64,000 nt of DNA from positions 54,505,415 to 54,569,414 of the forward strand of contig OX393578.1 of the NCBI GenBank assembly GCA_947652605.1, written 5' to 3'. The notes beneath the pieces are model-generated. The model was not told where the DNA came from and did no database searches. It saw only the letters and a list, made by a program, of their open reading frames with translations. Below are positions 46,286 through 56,811 of the stretch, one piece after another. The number at the start of each line of letters is the position of its first letter. Position 1 is the first letter of the stretch. The stretch comes from Elmis aenea (Eukaryota; Arthropoda; Insecta; Coleoptera; Elmidae). The translations under genes and the position numbers were made by a program.

Positions 46286-47868
46286 CAACGTTATTGATGA
46301 TAATAATTATTACAACGAAAACAATTACGGAGCAAATATTAAAAAAAACTAATAGCCAAAACATATTTTCTTCTTTTGTTGTAATATTTGCATCAATGGA
46401 TGGTGTTTGAGACTGTCCTAAATTAGTATTTGTTGAAGATTCTTGTGTAAATTTTGTTGTTGTATTTTCTACGATTTCTGTTTCATTGACCATTTCTTCG
46501 AAGTAAGGAAATGATGCAATAATCTGAACGTTCCTTAAACTTGTTCTTGCCTTATCTAAGTTTAGCAAAGTATTAAACAAATAAATAGTTCTTAAATCCA
46601 CCAATTGTGAAAAGTAATCATCTGGCAAAAGTTTTAAACTGTTTTCGCTCAGATCAATTACATTTATATTTGGAAAACCTTCAAAAAAATTATTTGGTAA
46701 TGTTTTCAGCCCACAATGTCGAAGTGAAATGCTGGCAAGTAAAGGTAAATCCACGGAATCAGTAATTTCCAAGTGAGGATTGTTGTGGAATATCAGCGTA
46801 ATTAAATTGTGGTTTTTATTAAAGATGGTAAAATGTATCGTTAATAAATCATTATTTGACACATCAAAATGTTCTAGTTTTTGAACATGTTTTATAGCTT
46901 GTAATCCGAATTCTGTTCGAAAACGATTGCCATCTAATTTTAGATATTTTAAATGAGGATATAACAGAAGGGTTGGTGCTTTTAATTCGGATATCTTGTT
47001 GTTGGACAAGACAAGCGTGGAGATTGTTCTTTCAAAATTATTTGGTATGAATTTCAACCCTTTCTTGACACGTATGGCAATGTCCCTCGAGTTTTCACTT
47101 GTTTCTCTTGTTGTAATATTTGAATCAATGGATGGTGTTTGAGACTGTCCTAAACTAGTATTTGTTGAAGGTTCTTGTGTAAATTTTGTTGTTGTATTTT
47201 CTACGAGTTTTTCTGTTTCATTGACCATTTCTTCGAAGTACGGAAATGATCCGAAAATCTGAACGTTCCTTAAACTTGCTCTTACCTTATCTAAGTTTAG
47301 CAAAGTATTAAACAAATAAATAGTTCTTGAATCCACCAATTGTGAAAAGTAATCATCTGGTAAAAGTTTTAAACTGTTTTCGCTCAGATCAATTACATTT
47401 ATATTTGGAAAACCTTTAAAAAAATTATTTGGTAATGTTTTCAGCCCACAATGCCGCAGTGAAATGCTGGCAAGTAAAGGTAAATCCACGGAATCAGTAA
47501 TTTCCAAGTAAGGATTGTTGTCGAATATCAGCGTAATTAAATTGTGGTTTTTATTAAAGATGGTAAAATGTATCGTTAATAAATCATTATTTGACACATC
47601 GAAATGTTGTAGTTTTTTAAGAAATTTAATCGCTTGTAACTCGAAATCTGTTCGAAAACGATTATCATCTAATTTTAGATATGTTAACTGAGGATAGAAC
47701 AGAAGGGTTGCTGCTTTTAATTCGGATATGTTGTTGTTGGATAAGACAAGCGTGGAGATTGTTTTCTCAAAATAATTTGGTATGAATTCCAACCCATTTT
47801 CCACACACATGGCAATGTCCCTTGAGTTTTCATTGCACTCCAGGGATGAATGGATCAGCAAGAGTTGC
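46254..47868 (-). CDS. Two-lobed leucine-rich-repeat membrane protein B (last exon)
   Basis: A single open frame of about 537 residues starts after an AATTTCAG acceptor (AG at 47869-47870, minus strand) with QLLLIHSSLECNENSRDIA, which may be the end of a signal peptide encoded upstream. The ectodomain consists of two near-identical units of about 244 residues. Each has about seven LRRs (ISTLVLSNN, LTYLKLDDNRF, LQHFDVSNNDL, LASISLRHCGLKTLP, INVIDLSENSLKLLP) and then a Thr/Ser/Asn-rich stalk with several N-x-T/S sites. A hydrophobic segment (FWLLVFFNICSVIVFVVIII) near the end is followed by a short basic tail, RIIRRYR. The doubled unit has a DNA period of 732 bp. The last roughly ten codons and the stop fall in sequence shared with a transposable element. 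The likely role is cell-surface recognition or adhesion, with no signalling domain. Confidence 0.8.
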
Positions 47869-47887
47869 CTGAAATTTTAAAAGTCAT

Positions 47888-48345
47888 TCAAAAAATATGC
47901 AACAAATGGAAAAGTTTTTTATTATCGATTTCACAGAAAATGTTATTCTAGATTGGTGCATGGCTTAAAACTAATTTTAAAATTTAAAAAAATCGATAAG
48001 GATTCTTAGCATTTTGTAAGTATTTGCAAGAGTTAAGTGCCCCTATTTTAAAAGGTACTAAAAAAGTTAATAGGAAAAAGTTATTTAGAATTAGGTACAA
48101 AAAAAAAATACCTATTACAAAATTTAAGGTAAATGTGCAATTTTTATTTTCATAGTAATTTTAACATTCAAAAAGTATGCTACAAATGTAAAAGTATATT
48201 ATTATCGATTACTCAAAAAAATGAATTCCTGATAAAAGTTGGTTCATGATTTCTTAAAACTAATGTTAAGATACAATAAAGTTTAATTACAATTAATATG
48301 ACACTTCATTTTAGTGATTTTAGAAACCGAATATCGAAAATTACT
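47888..48345 (-). repeat. ~290-bp tandem repeat, block 2 (reverse)
   Basis: ATTCAAAAAATATGCAACAA near 47887 and CATTCAAAAAGTATGCTACA near 48170 start two units, with TTGGTGCATGG/TTGGTTCATGA following in each. This is block 1 in reverse orientation, immediately upstream of the LRR-B exon and presumably in its intron. Confidence 0.55.
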
Positions 48346-48777
48346 ATACCGGGTGATTCAGTTTGACTGTGGCACCCCTATAACGTTTTAATTATTGAAA
48401 ATAACTGCAACAAACCTTATATTTCTAAAAACGGCGACAAACTCTCTATTAAGTGATGTGCATTTGTTATCTCCACGATGTCGTCTGTCAATTCCACGAT
48501 AGGCAACTGTTTTTTTCTTTTTAAATAATTTAGTATACATTTTGTTGTTGATTCGGATAAAGAATTTAGTTGTATATCCGTTCATGTATTAAAAAAGTAT
48601 GCATTCATAAGAAAATTTTCGAGAAAAATCACTTTAAAGTTTATTTATTAAATTAAAGCTTATAGCAACCAGTCTATTTAACATTAAAAAAAACGACCAA
48701 ATCTTAAAAATTATTCTATAATAAATATAATAAAATAGAATTAACCGCGAATGCAGTAGACTAAAGTTGCATTCACA

Positions 48778-50222
48778 TAATAATAATAACAATAATCTTT
48801 ATTTGTTCCGAATATCCCAAAAAAGGTGTAGAACTTGTCACAATAATAATTTACGTACATTACAAATAATATACATCGTTATTAAAAAAGACAAAAAACC
48901 ACAGAAAAACGATATTTAAATATAACATTTTATAAAGTCAGCATCATTTAAGTGTTCGGTTACTCCATAGTAAGCTTTAGAAATCAGAACTTTTCTTAAT
49001 TTCTTCTTCAATACGCGGGTGGGAAGATTTATTATACTCTCAGGTGATGTGTTATATATAGCAATAATTGTGGACACAACATTTTTTTGAACATAAGTGT
49101 ATTTGAAGCAATCGGGTTTTAGGTTTTTTTTTATGTCGCGTATTGGCTGCATGATTTCTTATATTACAGGGGTGGCCAACCTGCGGCTCGCGAGCCACAT
49201 GCGGCTCTTTGAAGGATTATTTGTGGCTCTCGATAAATGTACCCGAGTTCCCTTTTCATTTTTGTGCTATTATATTTTAAAAAATTATTATCGTTCCGTA
49301 TGTGTTTCAAAAGGTCTTTTCAATTACTGACAACAAATATGAAAGACTAAGTGCAACGTTGTAACAAATTTCATTTCCGTCCAAGTTAAGAATGATATGA
49401 CTCATCGAAAACTGCGTGAACGAACATAAACAGTGGCGTAATCGTCCGTAATCGACCGACTCCAGATCGATTTTGACCGATTTGTATTAACTAACCAGCA
49501 TCTCAAAGAATTACTGAGAAGTGCTGTCACCAATTATTCACCAAATTTTAAAGAATTATCAAGAGAAGTAAAATAAATGTGTTTAATTTTTAATATTTAA
49601 ATTCAATACACATAATTTGTACTTTTATTTATATGTTTTCAATAAATATAATTTCTGTAAAAGAATTTTTTTTAATTCCTTTTTTGCATACCTTTTAAAA
49701 ACGTAATTAATTGCGGCTCGCGAAAAATTTCAAATTTTGAAAAATGGCTCGGACTATGAAGGAGTTTGGCCACCCCTGTTATATTCTCTTCGAACAGATC
49801 TACAATATTTTTTACGAAAAGGATGGCTTCGAGGATATATAGACCGTAAAAGGTTAATATTTCGTTGTCACGAAACGTGTCTTTGTAGTGATCTCGGTAG
49901 TTTAGGCCAAATATGTTTCTTATACATCGCTTTTGTATAATGAAGAGGCGTTCTGAGTCACTAGCGTTACCCCAAAAAATTACCGCATAGCGTAACCTAG
50001 ATTCAACATATGCATGATATGCAGTTTTGGCCGCGTTTGTACTGACCAATTTTTTTAGGTTTTTTAGTGCGAAAGGATACCGTGACAGGCTTTGTGACAG
50101 GCGTTCGATGTGGTATGACCAGTCCAGTCTAGAGTCAATACCTAAACCAAGAAATGATATTTTATTAACAACATTTATAGTTGTGGAATTGTTTTTAAGT
50201 TTTAAGTCGGAGGTTAATAGAA
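48778..50222 (-). pseudogene. Jockey-like LINE 3' fragment, interrupted by a hAT-like MITE
   Basis: From about 50160 leftward the minus strand reads FLGLGIDSRLDWSYHI, then NLKKLVSTNAAKTAYHAYVE, then SRLRYAVIFWGNASDSERLF, then QKRCIRNIFGL and YILEAILFVKNIVDLFEENI. It is interrupted by the insertion at 49778-49167 and then resumes MQPIRDIKKNLKPDCF, then VSTIIAIYNTSPESIINLP and KAYYGVTEHL, with a stop near 48915. This is the thumb and C-terminal domain of jockey-type reverse transcriptases, collinear on both sides of the insertion. The 3' tail is an (ATT)n-like run at 48778-48800. It is 5' truncated, so it is dead, but the reading frame is largely intact, indicating a fairly young insertion. Confidence 0.85.
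49167..49778. mobile_element. hAT-like MITE, CAGGGGTGGCCAAC family
   Basis: Starts CAGGGGTGGCCAACCTGCGG and ends GTTTGGCCACCCCTG. The flanks TTATATTA (49159-49166) and TTATATTC (49779-49786) are an 8-bp duplication with one mismatch. CGGCTCGCGA occurs near both ends. 612 bp, no transposase. It lies in the LINE coding sequence and is the youngest layer of the nest. Confidence 0.8.
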
Positions 50223-50699
50223 AAGTATTGTATTGTATTGTAGCGAAAGCAAAGTTAAATATACGAATATCAAATGCTAGCGTTCACATAAGCAAATTGC
50301 CTTGCAAGCCGCGTTGCAAGACCTTGCAAACTCCAAGCGTCTTGCAATACCCCATAACAAGAAGCAATCACAGTGATCTACGGATTAACCCTGCGTATGC
50401 GCAATAGGAATCGCCATTAGTGTACAAGTAGCTGGTGCTGCCAGTATAACACCTCTATGTGAATGCTACTCTTGCAGGCACCTTGCAATACAATACAATA
50501 CAACACAATGCAATACTTTTCTGTGAACGCAGCTTTACTGTTGACATTCTTTTACGAGCGTGTATTCAAGCAGTTTCAAATAGGGTAGGTACAAAGGAGT
50601 TTGGAAGCGGAGGGCCGTCACTTTAAACACATTCAAGTCTAATATTTTATGTCAACATTTATTATAGGGATGCGACAGTCAAACTGAATCACCCGGTAC

Positions 50700-51560
50700 C
50701 TATAAGTTGAAATTAAAAATTTTACGTAAAATTGTAAATTATAAATTATAACATACTTTTGAATCCTAAACAACTTTTTTTTTAAAAAAACTTTTTTGTA
50801 TCTCTTACAATAAGAAAAAAATCGCTAAAATCTAGTGTACTATAAATTTTATTTACCATTTTTTCATCCTAAAAATAGTTTTGGGCTACGTACCAACTTA
50901 AAATCAAGAATGAAGTTATCAGAGAAAGTGATAATAAAAAACTTCTATTTGCCGCATTCTTTTTAAATGTAAAAATTACCATAAAAATAAAAATTTGACA
51001 TTTGCTTTAAGATTTTGTAAGCGGTATTATTTTGTAATTCTACACAACTTTTTCCCGTCGCCTTATTTGTACTTGTTAATATAAGGGCACCTTACTCTTC
51101 AAATACTTCTGAAATCGCTAATATATGTAGAGTGCTTTTAATTTTAATGAATCCTATTTTTCATCTTAAAATTAGTGTTAGGCACCAACTTTTATTAAGA
51201 ATAATATTTTTCGAAAAATCGATCATAAAAAACGATTCCATTTCTTGCATCCTTTTTGAATGTTAAAATTACCATTAAAAAAAAAAAAGACATTTACCCT
51301 AAAACTTTGTAATGAGCATTATTTTGTAATTCTAAACAACTTTTTACCATGGACGTTTATTGTACCTGTTAAAATAAGGGCACTTTACTCTTACAACACT
51401 TTCTTTAACAGCAACAATCAAGGGTCATATGAATTTTAACTGGATTTTTTTTTAACTTAAAACTATATTTGGAACATGCAACAACAGTTATCAACAATAA
51501 TGTTTATAAAATTTGTAATAAGAAACTACTCCATTTGTTGCACTCTTTAAATGACGCTGT
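50700..51560 (+). repeat. ~290-bp tandem repeat, block 3 (forward)
   Basis: About three diverged units: TACCAACTT near 50903, CACCAACTTTTATTA near 51191 and CAACAACAGTTATCAA near 51481. TTGTAATTCTAnACAACTTT near 51034 and 51330 and AAGGGCACnTTACTCTT near 51083 and 51377 keep the same order. Confidence 0.55.
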
Positions 51561-51839
51561 AGAAAAAACATTTAGTATTATGAATATAAATAAATTTTTG
51601 TTGTACCAAATGTTTTTTGCATAATCAAAAATTTTGTTTAAAAATAATAACAAAAAAATAGCACACAAACATTACTTACAAAGAGAAAATTGATGTAAAG
51701 CTTTGTATTTTCATAGTGTAACTTTATAAGGAATATCAAGCCCCAACTATATTTTATTTGTTTTAAGATTATAATATTGATAAATAGCTTTTATCTAATT
51801 TTTTAAGAAGATTAAAGCGAAAAGATAATAGGTACTAAA

Positions 51840-52282
51840 ATGGCTAAATTAGGTTATGCATTGTTTTCCTTACTTGGAATCCTAAGTAATTAAGAAATTG
51901 TTATTACCTATTGTTTGACTATATCAGTTTGTAATAATTTTTTAACTAAACTAATCTCCTGCAACAAAAAACCAGGATACAAAACAAATGATCCTCACAG
52001 AAATTATACACGAAAAAATTCATATTATCTCCCAGTACCAGGATAAGTAACTTAAATTCATAGGGTAAACTATTTGGACCGCACGGCGTTTACTATTTCT
52101 TATTCAAAAATGGTAAAAGCGTTGATTAACCATTCGCCGAGCGCCAAAAAGAATTGTGTGTATTTCATTTTTAACGATTGCGCCCGACGGAGGGTTAATT
52201 TAAAAAAATCACATAATTTCATTGCGTCGAGGTTATGTATCGACATTCGTAGGGTAGATGCAATATAACCTATATAAATAAC
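51840..52282 (+). repeat. Dispersed repeat T, copy 1
   Basis: GGGTAAACTATTTGGACCGC, ACGGCGTTTACTATTT, CCGAGCGC, ACGATTGCGC and the ending GTAGGGTAGATGCAATATAA match 55900-56803 in order, with an extra segment in the second copy. The hAT-like element at 52283 is inserted at its right end. Confidence 0.6.
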
Positions 52283-53437
52283 CAGGGACTGAGAACGGAA
52301 CGAAAACGAAAACGTTAAACGAAATTAACCGAAATTTTTTTAAGAACGGAAACGAAACCGAAAACAAAATTATTATTTTTCGTTCAAGAACGAAAACGAA
52401 ATAAATATTTTCCAAAACCGGTTTTAACCGGTTTTGTGGCTATTTAAATTTTATTTGTTAAACACAAACGCGAATTTACCTTCTGTGCTGGGGGACTCCA
52501 CGAGGCAGTAAAAAATCTCACTTGAAATAAATGAGCTTCACTTTTCTCCATATATTTACATGAATATGTATTAACAACTTTATTGTTTATACTTGCAATG
52601 TCGTGTAACACAATTACCGGTACAGATATTTTTGTTTTTTAGGTCATCAATATATAATATACACTTGATTGGATATATATTATCATTGTGTACCTGTATG
52701 TTTTATTTGCGTTTAGACATAATAATAGTAAAATTTATCCTTACTTCTAAAAGGACTAATGTAAACGAAGATTTATTGCTAGTAAGATTTAACGGAATGT
52801 GAAAATGTATATTGTATGGTATGTACAATCTATTAAAGTTAAAGTATATTTCAAGTTAATATAATTTTTTTTTAAATACTTATTTATTTATTACATTTAG
52901 TGAATTATCCACTTCAATTCATTCTTTTGTCTTTTTAAATAATTACAGCAGGATCTAATTTAATTCAAATGCATAGATTTTTAGTACTAAAACAAATTTA
53001 AAACAGCACTTGCTATATTTTCATATTTTTAGATAAAGATCGTGTGTCTAATTTAACCTAATCACGGGTGTTAAACTTAATAAAATGGTTAAATGTTAAT
53101 GTGTTTAACGATTTGGTAAATTTAATATGGCGACTGTTCGCCAGTCTAAAATATGCTGTCCGTGAGCATCAAAGCCCCCCATCGTCATCGTTTATATTTT
53201 AGATTTTAGTTGAGAAGCAAATATTGTTATCCTATTTATAGAGGGTTGTGGTGACTAGAAAAAAATTAAAGCCCTCGATTTTTTGACGACCAAAAAAAAA
53301 TTGTAAAACCGTTTTTAACCTTTATTATTTCGGTTCACGAAAACGAAAAAGGAATTTTTTCGGTTAGAACGAAAACGATATATTTCGTGTTCGTTCCGAA
53401 CAGAAACGAACGGATTTTTTTTCGTTTTTAGTCCCTG
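52283..53437 (-). mobile_element. hAT-like non-autonomous element, copy 2
   Basis: CAGGGACTGAGAACGGAACG at the left and TTCGTTTTTAGTCCCTG at the right, with a perfect 8-bp duplication TAAATAAC (52275-52282 and 53438-53445). The interior is collinear with 19988-21713 in reverse, but with only one 546-bp-type block, and it also carries small deletions and substitutions. No transposase. Confidence 0.9.
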
Positions 53438-54037
53438 TAAATAACCTTAACCTAACACGGTCTATATACTATTTTTAAATAAAAGTAACTAATTTAATTA
53501 TTTTAAACAATAATTATAACATCCCACTGCGCCCATTTAATGTATTGAAATTGTAGGGTACATGCAACACGCTAACCTAAATGATGCACCTTATTATGAG
53601 TTTAGAATCAATGGCGTTTTTAATGCTTTTTTGGTATAAACAATTCATTAATTTAAAAAAAAGTATATCTCCCTGCGCCAGGGTTGGGTATTAATATAGT
53701 TATGGATTAGCCAGATACAACATACCTACTACCCTGCACCATTCCCTTAACTTTTTTGACTTGACGGCGTTTAAAAATATGCTTTTTAACCTTTAACTAG
53801 TCGCCTGTACTGTGTATACATAACTACTCGCATGGCGCCTCAGAGGCACCAATGGGGTTTTATAACAGTGTTTTTGACTTCAAATCTTAAAAATGTGTTA
53901 AACTAGTTTATTCATAAAATATAAGCTAAATCTTATAAGGAATAACAATGACTAAATAAATTATAAGATATAAAATATATATATCTGTATATAAAACATA
54001 ACTGTAAAAACATAAAATAATTTCTTTTTAATACGAA

Positions 54038-54475
54038 TCAAACATTGGATGCAAAGCATTCACTGCACAATTTTATTGTATGCTCTGAACAAATATTTTT
54101 ATGGCATTGCGAACAAATTTGTTGCGAATGTCGATTTTTATCCCTAGGCCGCAGGGGTTCCCAAAGTTTTCACCAGGCGGGACAAATTGTAGACTCCGAA
54201 TATTTGGCGGGCCAAAAAAAAAGTGTTTTTGAGACATTAATTCGTGGAGAACCGACAAAATCTTGAAATGTCAAAATATGTACGTTTGTAAAAAGAAAAT
54301 TGCCTGGTATGATATCAAGATGGCGGATGGCCTGACATAGCGCGGGCCTTATTTTTAGGGTTCGCGGGCCGCATTTGGCCCGCGGGCCGCACTTTGGGAA
54401 CCCCTGCCCTAGGGCATAAATGACAGCGTTCATGCCGAGTAGCACATACTTTCATTTTACGGACTGTAAAATAGA
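54038..54475 (-). pseudogene. piggyBac transposase cysteine-rich C-terminal domain, split by a hAT MITE
   Basis: Upstream of the insertion the minus strand reads RKMKVCATRHERCHLCPR; downstream it continues DKNRHSQQICSQCHKN, then ICSEHTIKLCSEC and a stop at 54038. Together the Cys and His spacing is that of the zinc-binding cysteine-rich domain that ends piggyBac transposases and contacts the terminal repeats. The 257-bp hAT-like MITE at 54151-54407 sits between the CPR and DKN codons. The DDE catalytic domain is not present. Because the frame on both sides is clean, the MITE insertion is probably recent relative to the decay of this copy. Confidence 0.8.
54151..54407. mobile_element. hAT-like MITE inside the piggyBac remnant
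   Basis: GCAGGGGTTCCCAAAGTTTT at the left and CACTTTGGGAACCCCTGC at the right. The flanks CCTAGGCC (54143-54150) and CCTAGGGC (54408-54415) are an 8-bp duplication with one mismatch. GCGGGCC repeats near the right end. Confidence 0.8.
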
Positions 54476-54779
54476 GAAATATGAATAATACTATATAATT
54501 CGTATTCCTAAAAGTACAATTGAAGAATACATAAACAGATATTAGTGACAAAAAATAATTAAAAATGTAACAACGATTTAAAAAACGCTTGGCGCCTCTG
54601 CGGCGCCGTGCGACTACTTAAAGGTTAAAATAGTTAATTGAATTATTGAAAAAATGTATACAACCCCACGCTAGAAATGGGCGTCGATATGTTAGGTAGA
54701 TGTTACCCACTATCCGAAATCATGCATTTTTTTAATCGGCCGAATCAACTTTCAAGGTTTTGGCTAACGTAGGTACCTA

Positions 54780-55240
54780 TATGTATGTCGACATTTTTCG
54801 GCTCCTCTTCGTTACTTCTCCCTATCTTTGGTATCTTCATCTTTAAGTTTCCTTAGATTTATAGCTTTTACCACCGCTTGCCTCCATGTTGTTTTGGGTC
54901 GTCTTCTCTTTCTTCTGTAGCGTGGCGCCCACTCGTATATTCTCTTCGGCCATCATACCTCCGGCATCCTTTTCACATTTCCATACTATATTAATTGTTT
55001 TTGCTTAATTGTATCCGTTATCGTTTTCTTAGCTTTCATTCTATTGAGTATTTCGTCATTAGTTACGTAGTCCCCTCGAGAGACCCTGCAGCTTCTCCTA
55101 AGACATTTTTTTTTTGTTGCTTAATTACTTATCATTCATTTTTTTGTGTGTCACTTTCCAGGTATCTAACCCGTAAGTAGCAAAGCTTTTTACTGGAGTA
55201 TTACTTTTATTAGTTTGATCTTTTTGGATATTCGGCTACT
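54780..55240 (-). pseudogene. LINE C-terminal remnant in repeat S, copy 2
   Basis: Minus-strand reading near 55010-54840 gives KQLIWYGNVKRMPEVWWPKR, then EWAPRYRRKRRRPKTTWRQA, then VVKAINLR, the WYGxVxRM ... RRKRxRPKTTW signature of LINE C-termini. Upstream pieces near 55180 (TYGLDTWKVT) and 55060 (TNDEILNRMKA) fit the LYGSETW and thumb-region motifs. Several frameshifts. It aligns with 37060-37560 and is better preserved in the RPKTTWRQA segment. Confidence 0.7.
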
Positions 55241-55338
55241 CCACAAGAGTGCAATTATGCTCCCTATAGCTCGTTTGCCTTGGTTTATTTTGTGAATTAT
55301 ATCTACTAGCTGCATCGTTGATTATTCCAACGCCTAGG

Positions 55339-55605
55339 CAGTGGCGCAGCGACGGGGTGGCAAGGAAAGTACCGTTGCCCCAGTCGCCAGTCTTGGAGGG
55401 CGCCCTGAAGGCGAACATTTTTGCGTTTATTTCACTTATTTAAAGTCAGAAAACTAAAATTTGTTGTCATTATCTGAAGTGTATTTAAATAAATAATACA
55501 ATATTATTTAACTTAAAACTCCCAAGCTACAATAAATACACGAACGAGGGGGGGGGGCGAAAAAAAACTATGCCCCGGGTCCCATTTACCCTCGCTACGC
55601 CACTG
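55339..55605. mobile_element. hAT-like MITE, CAGTGGCGCAGC family
   Basis: CAGTGGCGCAGCGACGGGG and CCCTCGCTACGCCACTG are the inverted ends. CGCCTAGG (55331-55338) and CGCCAAGG (55606-55613) are an 8-bp duplication with one mismatch. A 10-G run lies at about 55549. Confidence 0.8.
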
Positions 55606-55899
55606 CGCCAAGGTGTTTGAATTCCTCTCATGTTTTAACGGTTTCGTTTTTAAGGTGTAGATTTTGGGTGTGTCTTTCTACCACTAAATTACTTTGTTTT
55701 GTAAAGGTTTATTTCGACTTAGCTAACAAAAACCTAAAATAAAAGAGCATCTACCGTATTCGCCTGACTTGGTAATGGGCGTCTTGCAATACATAAGTTT
55801 TACTCTCACGATTAGCGAAAAGATGATAATTTAATGAGTTTATTAGATTATGATCTAATTCTATGAGTAATTTGCTTTGTTTTCCTTACATTGTTTTAA

Positions 55900-56811
55900 A
55901 AGCACTTGAAATCCTAAATAATTGAGTACTTCACAGAAATTGTATATGAAAAAATTCTTATCATTTCCTTGTGCTGGGATTAGTAACTTTAATTCTAAGG
56001 GTAAACTGTTTGGATCGCACGGCGTTTACTATTTTTTCCCCCAAAAATGATAAAAGTGTTAATCAACCCTCTACCGAGCGCAATACATTTCTTACAGCCT
56101 TGGGCGCAACGTATCAAATTTAAACGCACTCGACTTAACATAAAATTACGGCGGAGGCAATGGAGTTTTGTTATAATTGTAACATTTAATTAACGACTTA
56201 TTGAGTTTTCTTCAAAATGACTTTAATAATTTCATTGCGTTAGTTTTAAAATGTAATTAAATTAGACTCTCTTAAAATTCTTGCAAAACATATAAAACAT
56301 TAGGGTCTGCATCGGGCGGGATGTATTAGTTTGATACATACAAGTATGTAGCTCCAAAACTGACTAAGCGAGGTCTGATATGCATATTTTTAGTTGCTGT
56401 TAATTCCCTTTCGGTGGTCTGATTTTTTTTTTGTTCTTTAGGAGCAGTAATTGGAAGACGCTGTATCCGAATAACCTCCTTAAAAACGAACTGTAAAACG
56501 CGTTCGAGCACAAAGTATCAATTTGATACAATGCATTTTTTTTTCTCGACACTCTGTTACAATAACCACGTAGGTGTCACTGGAGGGTAGCTAGAAGGAA
56601 GTTAAAAAGGTACTGTATAGGTAAAATCCCCCAACCTATGGCGTTGAATAAAAGCGCCAAAAAAAAAGTTCTTGTGTCATTTTGACGATTGCGCTCGACT
56701 AAGGGTTAATGTTTAAAAAAAATCACATCATCCCATTGCGCCGACGTTATCTATTGATATTTGTAGGGTAGATCCAATATTATAACATAACCAATATAAA
56801 TATTATTAACC
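55900..56811 (+). repeat. Dispersed repeat T, copy 2
   Basis: Shares GGGTAAACTGTTTGGATCGC, ACGGCGTTTACTATTT, CCGAGCGC, then, after about 550 bp of extra sequence (56090-56640), ACGATTGCGC and GTAGGGTAGATCCAATATTA, with 51840-52282. The extra part (for example 56290-56560) has no recognised structure. Confidence 0.55.

Larger units (their letters stand above)
48762..50537. mobile_element. Second-level MITE, TAAAG(C/T)TGC(A/G)TTCACA ends
   Basis: The left end TAAAGTTGCATTCACA, interrupted at 48778, resumes at about 50222 with GAAAAGTATTGTATTGTATT. The right end, read inward, is TAAAGCTGCGTTCACAGAAA then AGTATTGCATTGTGTTGTAT, so the two halves of the left arm flank a later LINE. The interior is rich in TTGCAA and CAATA repeats. 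Confidence 0.75.
48347..50698. mobile_element. Outer TIR element, TACCGGGTGATTCAGTTTG family
   Basis: TACCGGGTGATTCAGTTTGA at the left pairs with TCAAACTGAATCACCCGGTA at 50698; the match continues through CTGTnGCAnCCCTATA. Most of its length is later insertions (48762-50537). Without them it is about 575 bp. Confidence 0.8.
53790..54624 (-). mobile_element. piggyBac-like element with CCTTTAA ends
   Basis: TTAA at 53786-53789 and 54625-54628 flank ends CCTTTAACTAGTCGC and GCGACTACTTAAAGG, inverted with one mismatch. GGCGCCTCAGAGGC near the left and GGCGCCTCTGCGGCGCC near the right are matching subterminal GC-rich palindromes. The minus strand keeps the transposase's cysteine-rich C-terminus. 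835 bp including a nested hAT MITE. Confidence 0.85.
53515..55800. repeat. Dispersed composite repeat S, copy 2
   Basis: Collinear with 36690-37800: AACATCCCACTGCGC, TAGGGTACATGCAA, GCGCCAGGGTTGGGTA, GGTAGATGTTACCC, then the LINE C-terminus and AAAGAGCATCTACCGTA. It contains a piggyBac-like element (53790-54624) and a hAT MITE (55339-55605) that copy 1 lacks. Confidence 0.65.

Noticed and set aside
49737..50407. Plus-strand frames of 67 and 126 residues
   Set aside because: They oppose the jockey-like LINE coding strand and contain none of its motifs.
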